A stretch of 64,000 bases of DNA from Rohdeia sp041398665. Its GTDB lineage: Bacteria > Planctomycetota > UBA1135 > GCA-002686595. The position numbers were made by a program, and so were the translations under genes. Positions 18,143 to 28,423 of the stretch are shown one piece after another; the first letter of the stretch is position 1; every line of letters starts with the position of its first letter. The notes beneath the pieces are model-generated. The model saw only the letters and a program-made list of their open reading frames with translations, had not been told where the DNA came from and did no database searches. The DNA is taken from assembly GCA_041398665.1 (NCBI GenBank), contig JAWKUH010000004.1, positions 1 to 64,000 on the forward strand. The letters run 5' to 3'.

Positions 18143-20504
18143 ATGACGGGATCGGACGAGGTCGGCGGGGAACGGGTCCTGGGTCGGGCGAAGGACCGGC
18201 TCGTCCCCGGACTGCTGCGCGCTCGACGCGGCCGCCCTGGCCGCCGCGGCGCGCGGCGCGACGCTGCTCGGGCTCGAGAGCCGGCTCTCGGCCGTCTCGC
18301 TCGACGATCCCGTGCGCTCGATCCTCGTCGCCGGTGCGGGAGGGCTCGTCGCCGGACTGCTCGCGCTCGCGGCGGGGCGGCGCGTCCCGGCGCTCGTCGT
18401 CGGCGCCGTGCTCGTGTTCGCGACGCAGTTCGGTTGGCCGCACCCCGCCGGGCCTTCGTTCTGGCCGTCCGAGGGGACCGATGTGGACGCCGTCCGCGCG
18501 GTCCTCGCCGTCGCGGTCGCCGGCGCTCTCGCGCTGCGCCTCGCGCTGCGGGCGCGAAACCTCCTCGTCGGGGCGATCGCCGTCGCCGCGACGGCGGCGC
18601 TCGCGTTCCTCGCCGCGGACCGCGTGGGAGTCCGCTACGACGCGCTGCGTCCGGAGTTCGCGCGCTGGCACACCGAGCTGAGCGTGATCGAGACGCCGTC
18701 GCTCTACCGCGTCCTCCAGGAGCGTCCGGAACGGCCCGTCGAGCCCGGGACGTTCGTCCCGACCACGATCACGTCGCTCGACGGCGGTCCGCGACCGGCG
18801 CTCGTGATGCTCCCCCCCTCCAAGGTCCGCGTCGACGTCCCGTTCGAGTGGTCGGACGCCGGCGCGCGACTCTCGTTCGCCGTCGCCATCGCCGAGGACG
18901 GTTGGAAGGAGCTCGGACCGGATCGCGCCATCGTGTTCCGCGCGAGCGCGAACGGCGAGGTCGTGTTCGAACGCATCCTCTCGCGCGGCGGCCCCGACGG
19001 CCTCGGTTACGACGGCGGCGAGGACGTGCGCGAGTGGATCTCGGGCGAGATCGATCTCACCGGCGTCGAACAGGTCGTGCTCGAGACGAGCACGACGGAC
19101 GGCTCGCTCGTGCCCGAGGCACTCACCTGCGGCTTCGCGAACCTGCTGGTCGAGATCCCGACCACGGGTCGACGGAGCCTGTCGTCGCGCCTCGCACCGA
19201 GCCTCGTGTTCGTCGTGATCGACACGATGCGCGCGGACGCGTACGAACCCTCGCCGGACGGGCGCACGCCGAACATGGCGGCGGTCGCGGCGCGCGGGAC
19301 GACGTTCGGCAAGGCGTACTCGGCGAGCTCGTGGACCTGGCCCTCGACGGCCTCGCTCCTCACGTCGCTGACGCCGCCGGAGCACGGCGTGGACGCTCCC
19401 GAGCACAACTTCCTGGCGGAACGTTGGGAGACGCTCGCCGAACGGCTCCAGCGGGAGGGCTTCACGACCGGCGCCTGGTCGATGAACCCGCTGGTCTCGG
19501 CGGCGAAGAACTTCGACCAGGGCTTCGAGACGTTCGAGCAGACCTCGTGGGAGCGCGCGAGCACGGTCACCGACGACGTCTGTCGCTGGATCCGCGACAA
19601 CAGCCGCTTCCGTTCCTTCCTGTTCCTCCAGTTCACCGATCCGCACGGCCCCTACGACCCGCCCGAGGACGTGCGCAAGAAGTTCGGCATCGTCGACCCG
19701 CCGGACTTCGACGACGTGACGCTCGAGGCGCTGCGGCGCAAGGGAGCGGACCGGGCGCCCGCGGAGCGCCGCAAGTGGGTCGACTGGGTCGCGCACGCGC
19801 ACGTGCTCTACGACGCCGAGGTGTTCGACGTCGACCGCGCGGTCGGCCGCATCACGGAGACGTTGGAGGAGATCGGAGCGTCGAGTCGCACGGTGTTCGT
19901 GCTCACGAGCGACCACGGAGAGGAATTCCTCGACCACGGCCGGCTCGGACACGGCACGCAGCTCTTCGACTCGACGACGCACGTCCCCCTGCTCGCCGCC
20001 GGTCCGGGAGTTCCGCGCGGAGAGATCGTCGGCGACCTCGTGCAGAACCGCTTCCTCGCCGCGACCACGCTCGACCTCCTCGGCGTCGACCGTGCGACGA
20101 CGCACACGATCACAGGACCCAACCTGTTCCACGACCGCGGCGGCGAGGCCGAGCGGGCGTTGCTCGCGACCGCGATCGGCGACTGGCGCGGAGCCGGGCC
20201 GCGCGACATGTACGGCATCCGCGAGGGGCGCATGCTCTACCTCTACGGTGTCGAGGTCGGCGGCGACCGTCGCAGCGAGGCCCTGTTCGACGTCGAGCGC
20301 GACCCGCGCGCGCGGAAGAACCTCGTGACGACGGAGACGGAGATCGCGAAGCGCTACCGGGATCGCATCGAGGAGTGGCGCAAGCTCGCCGCGGAGGTCC
20401 GTCCGCGCGACTTCGGGGGCGACACGTCGACGCTCGACATGCTGAAGGAGTTCGGGTACGTGCCTTCCGACGGTGACGAGGTCGAGGACGACGACGAGCG
20501 CTGA
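18143..20504 (+). pseudogene. Membrane-anchored sulfatase/phosphotransferase-fold protein, one frameshift near the start
   Basis: An alkaline phosphatase-superfamily protein of about 786 residues if repaired. The N-terminus starts at ATG 18143. The frame shifts by +1 near 18222, again equal to a two-base loss in a GC run, and then continues with AALAAAARGATLLGLES and several membrane helices. From 19200 the catalytic domain has LVFVVIDTMRADAY, WTWPSTASLLTSL, LTSDHGEEF and RLGHGTQL as metal- and nucleophile-site segments. The nucleophile position is Thr (T-W-P-S-T) rather than the Cys/Ser-x-P-x-R of classic sulfatases, so this is more likely a phospho- or phosphoethanolamine-type transferase or phosphodiesterase. 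If the frameshift is real, a GTG at 18312 could still give a 730-residue product. Confidence 0.8.
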
Positions 20505-20519
20505 GCGTCGTCGTTCCGA

Positions 20520-20771
20520 GAGGCGTGGCGCGGCCTGCCGGCCGCGCGACCCACGCGAATCGAAACACGAAGAACGCGAAGGAACCGGAAGGCGCCGCCT
20601 TCGGCGGCGGACCACACGGAAGCACGCGGGGCCCGCGGGCGCTGTGCGCTCCGCGGGTCCTGCGTCCGCGCCGCAGCGGCGCCTTCGTGTTCTTCGTGTC
20701 CTTTCCTGTCGTTCCCTTCGTGTCGAGAATGTGTGGGCTTCGGCGCCGAAGGCGCCGAGCGCAGCGCCTCG
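20520..20771. repeat. Composite hairpin-ended repeat, tandem unit 1
   Basis: This unit starts with a box GAGGCGTGGCGCGGCC then GGCCGCGCGACC, whose GC-rich arms form a hairpin. The inner arm is AATCGAAACACGAAG with further AAG-rich matter and a GGCGCCGCCTTCGGCGGCGG element. It then has a C/T-rich arm (CTTCGTGTTCTTCGTGTCC) that mirrors the left arm. It ends with CTTCGGCGCCGAAGGCGCCG followed by GCGCAGCGCCTCG. It begins 15 bases after the sulfatase-like stop. Long Arg/Thr-rich open frames cross it, but they are artefacts of the repeat. Confidence 0.85.
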
Positions 20772-20781
20772 TGCTCGATTC

Positions 20782-21032
20782 GAGGCATGGCGCGGCCCAA
20801 CGGCCGCGCGACCCGCGAATCGAAACACGAAGAGACGCGAAGGAACCGAAGGCGCCGCCTTCGGCGGCGGAACACGGAAGGACGCAGGGACGAGGGGCGC
20901 GATGCGCTCCGCGGGTCCCAGCGTTCCGGCGCCGCCGCAGGCGGCGCCTTCGTGCTCTTCGTGGTCCTTCCGTCTTCCCTTCGTGTTTCCTGTGTGGACT
21001 TCGGCGCCGAAGGCGCCGCGCGCAGCGCCTCG
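20782..21032. repeat. Composite hairpin-ended repeat, tandem unit 2
   Basis: A second unit begins 262 bases after the first with the same order: left hairpin box (GCGCGGCCCAACGGCCGCGC, a perfect 8-base stem, at 20790-20809), AATCGAAACACGAAG arm, GGCGCCGCCTTCGGCGGCGG, C/T-rich arm, and the terminal box CTTCGGCGCCGAAGGCGCCG. It ends 14 bases before the stop of the S1-domain gene on the minus strand. Together the two units fill the 542-base space between the convergent genes ending at 20504 and 21047; nothing else is seen there. Confidence 0.85.
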
Positions 21033-21046
21033 CGACGGACGACCGA

Positions 21047-22243
21047 TCACATGGAACCGCCCGCCCTCAGCGCTCGACCGATGAGCTGCGCGAGGCGCCC
21101 CGTCACCGACGTCGCCGTCGGCGCCGGACTCGTCGGGGACCAGCGCGTCCTCGAGCACGAGGGGACGACCGTCGACGGTCGTCGGCGGAACGTCGACCAG
21201 CGGCACCGGGTCGACGCGACGAGGCGCACCGCGCGCGTCGCGCCCGTCGCGAGTTCCTTCGCGCGCGGGTCGAGCCCACCGAACCGGACTCGCGCGCCAA
21301 CGCACGCACGCGTCCCGGCAGGTCGAACCACACGCCCTTCGGCGTCCGACCGTGCGAACGCGCGATCAGGACCGGACGGTCGGCGAGGCGCGAACGCAGC
21401 ACCTCGAGCAGGTCCGGCTCGAGGCTTGAGCCCGAGCGAGATGTGCGGCCCACCGCGCTCGACGCCGAGCACGAGCACCTCCACCACCTGCCCGAGTTCG
21501 ACGCGCTCCGAAGGGTGACCGATGCGATCGTGCGCGACGTCGCGCACGTGCACCAGCCCGCGCAGCTTCGGACCGAGGTCGACGAACGCCCCGTAGGGCA
21601 CGAGCCTCGCGACACGACCGCTGACGATGCGACCGACGGCGACGTCGCCGAGCTTCAGCCCGCGCTCGCGTTCGCGACTCGTGGCGAGGCGGCGCGAGAG
21701 CACGATGCGCTGGCGGTGGGACTCGACGGCGAGCACCTCGCAGGTCATGCGGTGCCCGACCAGCCCGCGCGGGTCGATGCGACGCCCGAGACCGAGCTGC
21801 GAGTACGGCATGAAGGCGTGCAGCTCGCCCACGCGCAGTTCGAGACCGAAGGGGTGCGGTGCGATCACGCGCGCCTCGACCAACGCGCCGACGCGCATGG
21901 AGCGCCACGACTCGATGGGTCGCGCGCCGGGGAGCTCGAGGACCCACAGGCCCTCCTCCGTCCCGCGCAGCGTGAAGGGACGACGCTCGCCCTCGCGCGG
22001 TGCGGCGTCGCCCTCGGCGATGCGCCACACGCCCTGGAAGCGCGGCCCGAACTCGACGAACACGTCGCGACCGTCGACCCCCACGACCGTCCCCGTGCGG
22101 ACCTCGAGGGTGTGGAGGCCGCGGGCGCCGCCCGCCTCCGCCGCGCCGTCCTCGCCCGACGCTCCGTCGAGACGCAGGTGGCCGCTCCGCGTGCGTCGCA
22201 GGGCACGCCGCAGCAGCGGCACGAGGTCCGGGTCGAGGGTCAT
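21047..22243 (-). pseudogene. S1 RNA-binding domain protein, several frameshifts in the 3' third
   Basis: About 398 residues if repaired. The part from MTLDPDLVPLL through two S1-like domains is intact: VEVRTGTVVGVDGRDVFVEF-like strands early, and GDVAVGRIVSGRVARLVPYG, then GAFVDLGPKLRGLVHV near residue 240. Such proteins bind RNA and often have several S1 repeats, like ribosomal protein S1 or RNA chaperones. Between about 21430 and 21090 the protein-like sequence jumps among all three frames (SLEPDLLEVLRSRLADRPVL, then LDPRAKELATGATRAVRLV, then VPPTTVDGRPLVLEDALVP, then VTGRLAQLIGRALRAG). At least three indels are needed. The tail has no clear domain. The start has a clean ATG, and a divergent gene lies upstream. 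Confidence 0.7.
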
Positions 22244-22428
22244 GGTGCGCAAACCCTTGCTGGGACGAGATTTGAATGGGGGCTCCGGCTGCGCCGGAAC
22301 CGGGTCGTGCGGCGCCCGTCCGAAACAGCGGCACCCGCAGGTCCGCTGCGCCGGGGCTACACTTCCCTGCCCAAGGCTACGCCGGAGGCCAACCGATCGG
22401 TGAGCGCGATCCCACGGCGCGTGGAACC

Positions 22429-25400
22429 TTGAGACTGCCCACGATTCCTTCATGGTCCATCGGCCTCGTGTTCGCCACGGGGCTCGCCTGGATCGCTCCC
22501 GCCGCCGCGCAGACCGTCCTCCCCCTCCCGGGCAAGGCGGTCGACCTCTCGGTCACCGCCGCGGGCGACCTCCTCGTCGTGACGACGCAGGGCGACGTGC
22601 TCGAGATCACGACGAGCGGGTCGACGACGACGCTGGCCGCGCCCGGTCAGTTCGCGCAGACGCTCGTGGCCGGCGTGTCGCTCGCGACGGGCTCCGCGGC
22701 CGTGATCGACTCCGTGGGTTCGATCTACGAGGTCGGGACGGTGCCCGGGGTGCCGCAGCTCGTCTACGGCGACGCGTACCTCGTGCGCGAACCGACGGAC
22801 CTCCTGATCGATCCGTCGGGGCGCTTCCTGGTGCCCTGCAAGACGGTGTCGAACGACACGCGCTGCGTCGCCCGCATGAGCGCGGACGGATCGCGCTGGG
22901 CCTACTTCTTCGTCGGCCGCTCCCCCATCGCGGGCGCGACCGACCCCGTCACCGGCAACCTCTTCCTCACGGACTCGGTCGGCCAGTTCGACATCCTCGG
23001 GCAGGACGCGGAAGGAGCCCCGGTCGTGACGCCGATCGGGTCGGCGAGCGGCTTCTCCGTCGCCAACCTCGACGGCGACGTCGCGATGACGGCGAGCGGC
23101 GACTGCTACTACGCCGCGGGGACGACCGTGAAGCGCTGGTTCCGGTCGACGGGTTCGACCACGACGATCTCGGGCTTCGCGGGCAACGTGCGCGGGCTCG
23201 CCATCGCCGGTTCGTCCACGGGCATGGGCTCGAGCCTGTGGCTCGTCGAGGGCAACACGTCGACGCTGCGCGAACTCGCGATCGCCGACGGACCCGGACC
23301 GGCGCTGGCCACCGACTTCGGCGCCGTGCCCGGAACGGGCACCGAGATCGTCTCCTTCGCCTTCAACGCGAACGACATGGCGACCGACCTCGACGGCGAA
23401 CTCCTGGTCGGCGGCGACGTCTTCGGCTCGAACAACCGCATCGACCGCATCGCCCTGCCCTCGCTCGCGAAGACGACCGTCGCGACGAGCGCGAACGGCC
23501 TCACCTCGCGCGTCGAGGGCCTCGAGGTCGCGCCCGACGGGACGATCTTCGCGCTGACCCGCTTCGGACAGGTGTACACGGTCGTCGAGGGCGGAGGACC
23601 TCCCGTCGTCGGCGCCTACTTCACGGATCCCTCGGACCAGGTCGTCGTCGGCAAGGACCTGCTGCTCGGGCGCGACGGGACGCTGTACCTCTCGGACCGA
23701 CAGGCCTGGAGCTTCGGGCTGGTGTCGAGGATCGACCCCGCGGGCCAGTGGTCGTCGATGATCGCCGTCGAGGACACGCGCGGCGTGCTGGCCGACCCGT
23801 TCGGCGCGCGCCTGCTCGCGAACGAGTGGAACTCGACGGGCTTCGCGGGGACGGTCGGCGTCGTGAACGAGGTGAACGGGACGCTCGACGACCTGCCGGG
23901 CTTCACCGCCGTGAACTGGTCGAACCAGGAGAACCACGGCGACGGCGACATGGTGATGGACGCCACGGGGCGCATCTACACGTCGGCCGAGGACGAGTTC
24001 GCGGTGCTCGTCTGGAACCCGGCGACGTCGCGCACGCGACGCATCGGATCGGGCTACCTCGGCAACCCCGGCGGCCTCGCCATCGCCCGTTCGACGGACG
24101 CGCTCACGAGCCCGACGGGTTGGAGCCTCTACGTCGCGCAGTGGAACCGACTCCACGAGATCCCGGGCGTCGCGCCCGAGGCTCCGACGCTGCTCGACCG
24201 CGACGCGCCCGGGATCGGGAAGCTCCTGTCGTACGTCCGACCCGAGTGGGGTCGCCCCGTCGCCTTCGCGCACGACCCCTCGACGAACAGCCTCGTCGCC
24301 GTCACCGACGCGACGCGCGTCGTCGCGTTCCCGCTCGACGGCAGCGCCCCGAGCGTGATCGCCGACACCGTGTCGGGACTCGCCGGCGACCTCTCCGCGA
24401 TCGCGGTCGAGTCGAGCGGCGACCTCCTCGTCGGCGAGGCCGCGGGGACGGTGTACGAGCTCGACGCGCTCGGCGGCTACGCGGCGTCCGTCGTCTTCGC
24501 GGACCCGCTCGACGAGATCGCGGACCTGCGCGAGATCGTGCACGACGCGACGCGCGGGACCTATCTGCTCGACGCGGCGCCGACGAGCACGGGGGTCGGT
24601 TCGCTGTTCTCGCTGTCGAACGGCTCGTTGACGCGACTCGCCGCTCCGTGGAACCCCTGCGGCGCGGCGCTCGACCCGACGACGGGCGACGCCTTCGTCG
24701 CGCAGGGTGAAACGCCGAAGTCCCTGGGCGAGATCCTGAGGCTCCACCTCGGTGCGTCGCCGGTCATGGCGAACCACTGGCCGCCCTCGGACTACGAGAC
24801 CTTCGAGCTCTCCGGTGCGACGCGCGCGATCGGCTTCGACGGCGACGGCGACCTCTTCGTCGCCTCGGACACGTCGGGTCGCGTGCACGTCGTCGACCGA
24901 GCGACGCGGACCGTCTCGCTCGTCGCCGGCAACTACACGTCCCCGCGCGACGTCCTCGTCGCGCCCGGACGACCGGGTGTGGCGGGAGCGAACGGCGCGA
25001 GCCTCTTCGTCCTCGACGGGTGGTGCGTCTACGAGCACGGCGTCGACGGCGCACTGCCCCCCGCGACGGCGACCGTCGCGCTCGAGGACGACCCGTTCAT
25101 GGTCCCGGCGCTCTTCCAGTTCGGCGGCGGGAACACGCTGCACCTCGAGAGCCCCGGCGACGCGAACCGACTCTTCCTGGTCGTGCCGAGCCGCTTCGGT
25201 CAGCTCACGGGCTTCCCGATCTCCGCGCTCGGCGGCAACGTCGCCGACACGCGCGTCCTGTGGCAGGACTTCGACACGCTCTGGTTGGACGCGATCGCCG
25301 GCGCCTCGCCGTTCCTCGGGTTCTTCAACCTGATGGACCCCTTCGGCGTGCCGGTGACGCCGATCACGTTCGACCTGCCGGCACTGCCGCAGTTCACGGG

Positions 25401-25503
25401 CCTCGGTGCGATGATCGACCTGACCTGGGCGAGCTTCGACCCGATCGAACCCAACGGCATCGGGACGGTCGGCGGGACGAGCCAGATCCGCGTCGGACTC
25501 TGA
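22429..25503 (+). CDS. Large secreted beta-propeller (NHL/SMP-like) protein
   Basis: A secreted protein of about 1,024 residues. The TTG at 22429 is preferred because the signal peptide (SIGLVFATGLAWIAPAAA) follows directly; an ATG at 22276 in the same frame would add 51 residues ahead of it. The body is a run of short repeated strands such as DLSVTAAGDLLVVTTQGDV and GLEVAPDGTIFALTRFGQVY, which indicate one or two propellers. The last 130 residues (from LEDDPFMVPALFQFGG through LGFFNLMDPFGVPVTPITF) resemble the C-terminal module of the proteins at 47834 and 51926. An extracellular structural or binding role is likely; no enzyme motif is seen. Confidence 0.8.
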   Translation: MRLPTIPSWSIGLVFATGLAWIAPAAAQTVLPLPGKAVDLSVTAAGDLLVVTTQGDVLEITTSGSTTTLAAPGQFAQTLVAGVSLATGSAAVIDSVGSIYEVGTVPGVPQLVYGDAYLVREPTDLLIDPSGRFLVPCKTVSNDTRCVARMSADGSRWAYFFVGRSPIAGATDPVTGNLFLTDSVGQFDILGQDAEGAPVVTPIGSASGFSVANLDGDVAMTASGDCYYAAGTTVKRWFRSTGSTTTISGFAGNVRGLAIAGSSTGMGSSLWLVEGNTSTLRELAIADGPGPALATDFGAVPGTGTEIVSFAFNANDMATDLDGELLVGGDVFGSNNRIDRIALPSLAKTTVATSANGLTSRVEGLEVAPDGTIFALTRFGQVYTVVEGGGPPVVGAYFTDPSDQVVVGKDLLLGRDGTLYLSDRQAWSFGLVSRIDPAGQWSSMIAVEDTRGVLADPFGARLLANEWNSTGFAGTVGVVNEVNGTLDDLPGFTAVNWSNQENHGDGDMVMDATGRIYTSAEDEFAVLVWNPATSRTRRIGSGYLGNPGGLAIARSTDALTSPTGWSLYVAQWNRLHEIPGVAPEAPTLLDRDAPGIGKLLSYVRPEWGRPVAFAHDPSTNSLVAVTDATRVVAFPLDGSAPSVIADTVSGLAGDLSAIAVESSGDLLVGEAAGTVYELDALGGYAASVVFADPLDEIADLREIVHDATRGTYLLDAAPTSTGVGSLFSLSNGSLTRLAAPWNPCGAALDPTTGDAFVAQGETPKSLGEILRLHLGASPVMANHWPPSDYETFELSGATRAIGFDGDGDLFVASDTSGRVHVVDRATRTVSLVAGNYTSPRDVLVAPGRPGVAGANGASLFVLDGWCVYEHGVDGALPPATATVALEDDPFMVPALFQFGGGNTLHLESPGDANRLFLVVPSRFGQLTGFPISALGGNVADTRVLWQDFDTLWLDAIAGASPFLGFFNLMDPFGVPVTPITFDLPALPQFTGLGAMIDLTWASFDPIEPNGIGTVGGTSQIRVGL

Positions 25504-25612
25504 GCCCGGTCGACCGGCCGGTCGGGACCGTGCGGTCGCACCGTCGCCGATCGCCGCGCGAGCGCGACGGGAAGTGCGGGGTGACGGACCCGAGGGCTCG
25601 TATCATCCGCGC

Positions 25613-26242
25613 GTGATCGGAGCCGTCCGTCGATTCGCCTCCCGCGTCCGTTGGAACGTCGTGTGGGACACCTTCGACGTGTTCGTGCGCGAGGTCCGCG
25701 AGGAGGACCGCGAGTTCGTCGCGCCGGCGGGCTACGAGTTCGCGTTCGCCGCGCCCGACGAGGTCGCCGCGATGACGGAGCACCACACCGAGCTCGGCGC
25801 CGCGGATCGCGAGCACGGCCGCCGACGCCTCGAACTCGGCCACCGACTCGTCGTCGGACGCCACGACGGCGTCGCCGTGTTCACGATGTGGATCAACCCG
25901 CGCAACCTCAACGTCCCGGGCTTCGTGAAGCGCGCCCTCGCCGAGGACGAGGTCTTCATCTACAAGGCCTACACGAGCCCCGACCACCGCGGGAAGAAGC
26001 TCTACCAGGCCGGCATGCGCTTCGTCCTCGCCGACCTCGCGGCCCGCGGCATGCGCCGGCTCGTCGGCTACGCCCACGTCACCAAGGACGTGTCGCGCGC
26101 GGGCCTGGCACGGCTCGACTTCCACGCCGTGGGCACGTTCCGGGGAAGGGGCTATCGTCGTCCGTTCCACGTGTCGATCTCGAAGGAGCTCGCCGCGGCG
26201 TTCCCGAGGGCCGTGCCGAGGAGCGGCCTCGACCTCACCTGA
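25613..26242 (+). CDS. GNAT-fold acyl/acetyltransferase
   Basis: A 209-residue protein. The region EVFIYKAYTSPDHRGKKLYQ (residues about 120-139) has the acetyl-CoA binding R/K-G-x-x pattern of GNAT enzymes, followed by GMRRLVGYAHVTKDVSRAGL. This resembles the acetyltransferases found beside polysaccharide or lipid-modifying genes. GTG at 25613 is used, as no ATG fits. It ends 14 bases before the next sulfatase-like gene, so it probably belongs to the same surface-modification operon. Confidence 0.7.
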   Translation: MIGAVRRFASRVRWNVVWDTFDVFVREVREEDREFVAPAGYEFAFAAPDEVAAMTEHHTELGAADREHGRRRLELGHRLVVGRHDGVAVFTMWINPRNLNVPGFVKRALAEDEVFIYKAYTSPDHRGKKLYQAGMRFVLADLAARGMRRLVGYAHVTKDVSRAGLARLDFHAVGTFRGRGYRRPFHVSISKELAAAFPRAVPRSGLDLT

Positions 26243-26256
26243 CTCCCCCGCCGAAC

Positions 26257-28423
26257 ATGGCCGTCGTCACCAGAGCCGCGTCGCGCGGCGCGCTCGTCGC
26301 CTGGCTCGTCGGAGGCGCCCTCGCCGCGTTCGACCTCGCGACGCGGACGCACGTGCGCGAGTTCCAGAGCGGGGCGCCCTCGCACCTCGGCGAGCGCCTC
26401 TCCGCCTTCGTCCAGCGCACGGCCGTCGAGAGCGTCGGGTTCGGCGCGACCGCGGCCCTGCTCGCGCTGCTCGGCGTCGTCCTGGCGCGCGGCGACGCGC
26501 GCCGCGCCTGGGGCGTGTTGTGGTGCGGAGCCGGCGCCCTGTGGATCTGGGTGCGGCACGGCGCCGTCCTCGCGGAGGAGTTCGTTCCGTTCCTGGGCGG
26601 GGCGGGACTCGTCGGCCTGAACCTGGTCGGCGTCGGTGCGCCCCTCGCGGCGCTCCTCGTCGCGGCGGGTCTCTCGAAGAGGCTGCCCTTCGCGCGCGGC
26701 TGCGACCCCGCCTGGACCGGAGCCGGCGCCGGACTGCTCGGCGCGCTCGCGTCGGACGGGTGGCGCGCGCTGCTCTCCGCGACGTCGAGCGGACTCGCGT
26801 CGCCGACGTCGCTCGGAGCGATCGTCGCGGCGGCAATCGCCCTACCGCTCCTCGCGGCCCCGCTCGGTCGCCTACTTCGGTCGATCGTTGGATCGCCCCT
26901 GTCGAAGATTCCTTCCGAACTCGTGGACGCTGTCGAATTTCGGATGGCGCTCCTGCTCGTCGGCTCCACATCGATCCTTGCCCTCGCACTCGCCGACGGC
27001 TCGACGCCGCCCGCCGAGCCGTCGTACCCGAAACTCGAGGGGCACCGCACCGGCGAGGGTCCGCGCCACGTGCTGCTCGTCGTGATCGACACGCTGCGCG
27101 CGGACGCGCTCGGGACCTACGGGTACGACCGCGGCACCTCGCCGCGCATCGACGCGCTCGCGGCGGAGGGCACGGTCTTCGACGACGTCTCGAGCCCCGC
27201 GGCGTGGACGAAGCCGTCGACGGCGTCCCTTCTCACCGGGCTCTTCCCTTCGCGGCACGGTGCGCTGCACCACGGCTCGAGCCTGCGTACGCCCGAGGGT
27301 CTCTCGACGCTCGCCGAGGCCTTCTCCGCGGCGGGCTTCGCGACGGCGGGCTTCGTCTCGAACCCGAACGTCAAGAAGATCTTCGACTTCGACCGCGGCT
27401 TCGACGAGTACTTCGACGCGCCGGTCGAGGACACCGTGACGAACGCCTCGATCCGCGAGTCGATGTTCGGTCGTGTGCTGATCGCGACGACGCGCCACCA
27501 GTTCAACTGGAAGTACGCGAACGACGTGTTCCAGATGAACCGTCACGTCGAGGCCTGGCTGCGCGCGAACGCCGACCAGGACTGGTTCTGCTACGTCCAC
27601 TACATCGATCCGCACAGTCCTACTCGCCGCCGTCGCGCGCTGGCGGAAGGAGTTCGCGCAGTCGCACGGCTTCGTCGTGCACAACCAGCGCCGCAAGCTC
27701 GTCGGCCGCGACCTCTACGACGCCGAGGTGCGGACGACGGACGAGGGCTTCGGCGAGCTGCCTGACACGATGGACGAGCTCGGCGTGCCTGACGGACACC
27801 GTGATGGCCGTCACGTCCGACCACGGCGAGGAGTTCGACGAGAAGGGCCCTTCGAGCACGGCTTCTCGATCTACCAGGCCGAGGTCTTCGTCCCGCTGAT
27901 CTTCCACGGACCGGCGTCGCTGCTCGGCGTGTCGCCAGCCGGTCAGCACGGTCAACGTCGCCCCGACCTCTCTCGACCTCGCGAACGTCCTCCGGAGGCG
28001 AAGGGTCGCTGGCGACGGGCGTTCGCTCGCGCCCGCGATCACGACGTCCGGCGCGGAGACGCCTGGAGATCGAGTTCATCGAGAACGAGTTCGTCGAGCG
28101 GCGCACAGCACGGACCCGCAGTTCGTGCTCCGCGGCGTACGCGAGGGTCCGTGGAAGACGATCCTCACGCTGAAGAGCCGCTACCGCCCGGTCGGGAAGT
28201 ATCCTGGCGAAGAGCTCTACGATCTCGCGAATGACCTCCCGCGCGAGGAGCGCAACCTCTTCGACGACCTCGGCGCCCAGCAACAGCGCGTCGCGGCGAT
28301 GGCGAAGAAGCTCGACGCGCACTGGAAGTTCGAGTCGATGGGGCTCCGCGACGGCGTCCAGCGCACGCTCGCGGACGAACGCAGCAGCTGCAGGCCCTCG
28401 GCTACCTCACCGACGATGAGTGA
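26257..28423 (+). pseudogene. Second membrane-anchored sulfatase/phosphotransferase-fold protein, many frameshifts in the 3' third
   Basis: About 720 residues if repaired. The N-terminal 250 residues are membrane helices. The catalytic domain is intact to about 27618: VLLVVIDTLRADALGTYGYD, AAWTKPSTASLLTGL with Thr at the nucleophile position, and YVHYIDPHSP. After that the conserved order can be followed only by changing frames: LVGRDLYDAEVRTTDEGFGE, MAVTSDHGEEFDEKG, FEHGFSIYQAEVFVPLIFHG, NVAPTSLDLANVL, SLAPAITTSGAETP, IEFIENEFVER, VREGPWKTILTLKSRYRP and the ending QALGYLTDDE. At least eight single- or two-base indels in 800 bases are needed. The stop overlaps the next start (ATGAGTGA). Confidence 0.75.

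Noticed and set aside
20500..21050. CRISPR array
   Set aside because: There are just two long units of about 250 bases with internal symmetry, no short direct repeats with unique spacers, and no cas gene.
16887..21305. 1,472-codon minus-strand frame crossing the repeats, with Thr-Arg-Lys-His-Glu-rich stretches
   Set aside because: It runs antisense to a methyltransferase and a sulfatase-like gene and through two repeat units. The low-complexity peptides are translations of the AACACGAAG repeats, not a protein.
25505..25530. Terminator after the large secreted protein
   Set aside because: CGACCGGCCGGTCG at 25511-25524 is a perfect 14-base palindrome, but it has no loop and could equally be a protein-binding site; not strong enough to list.
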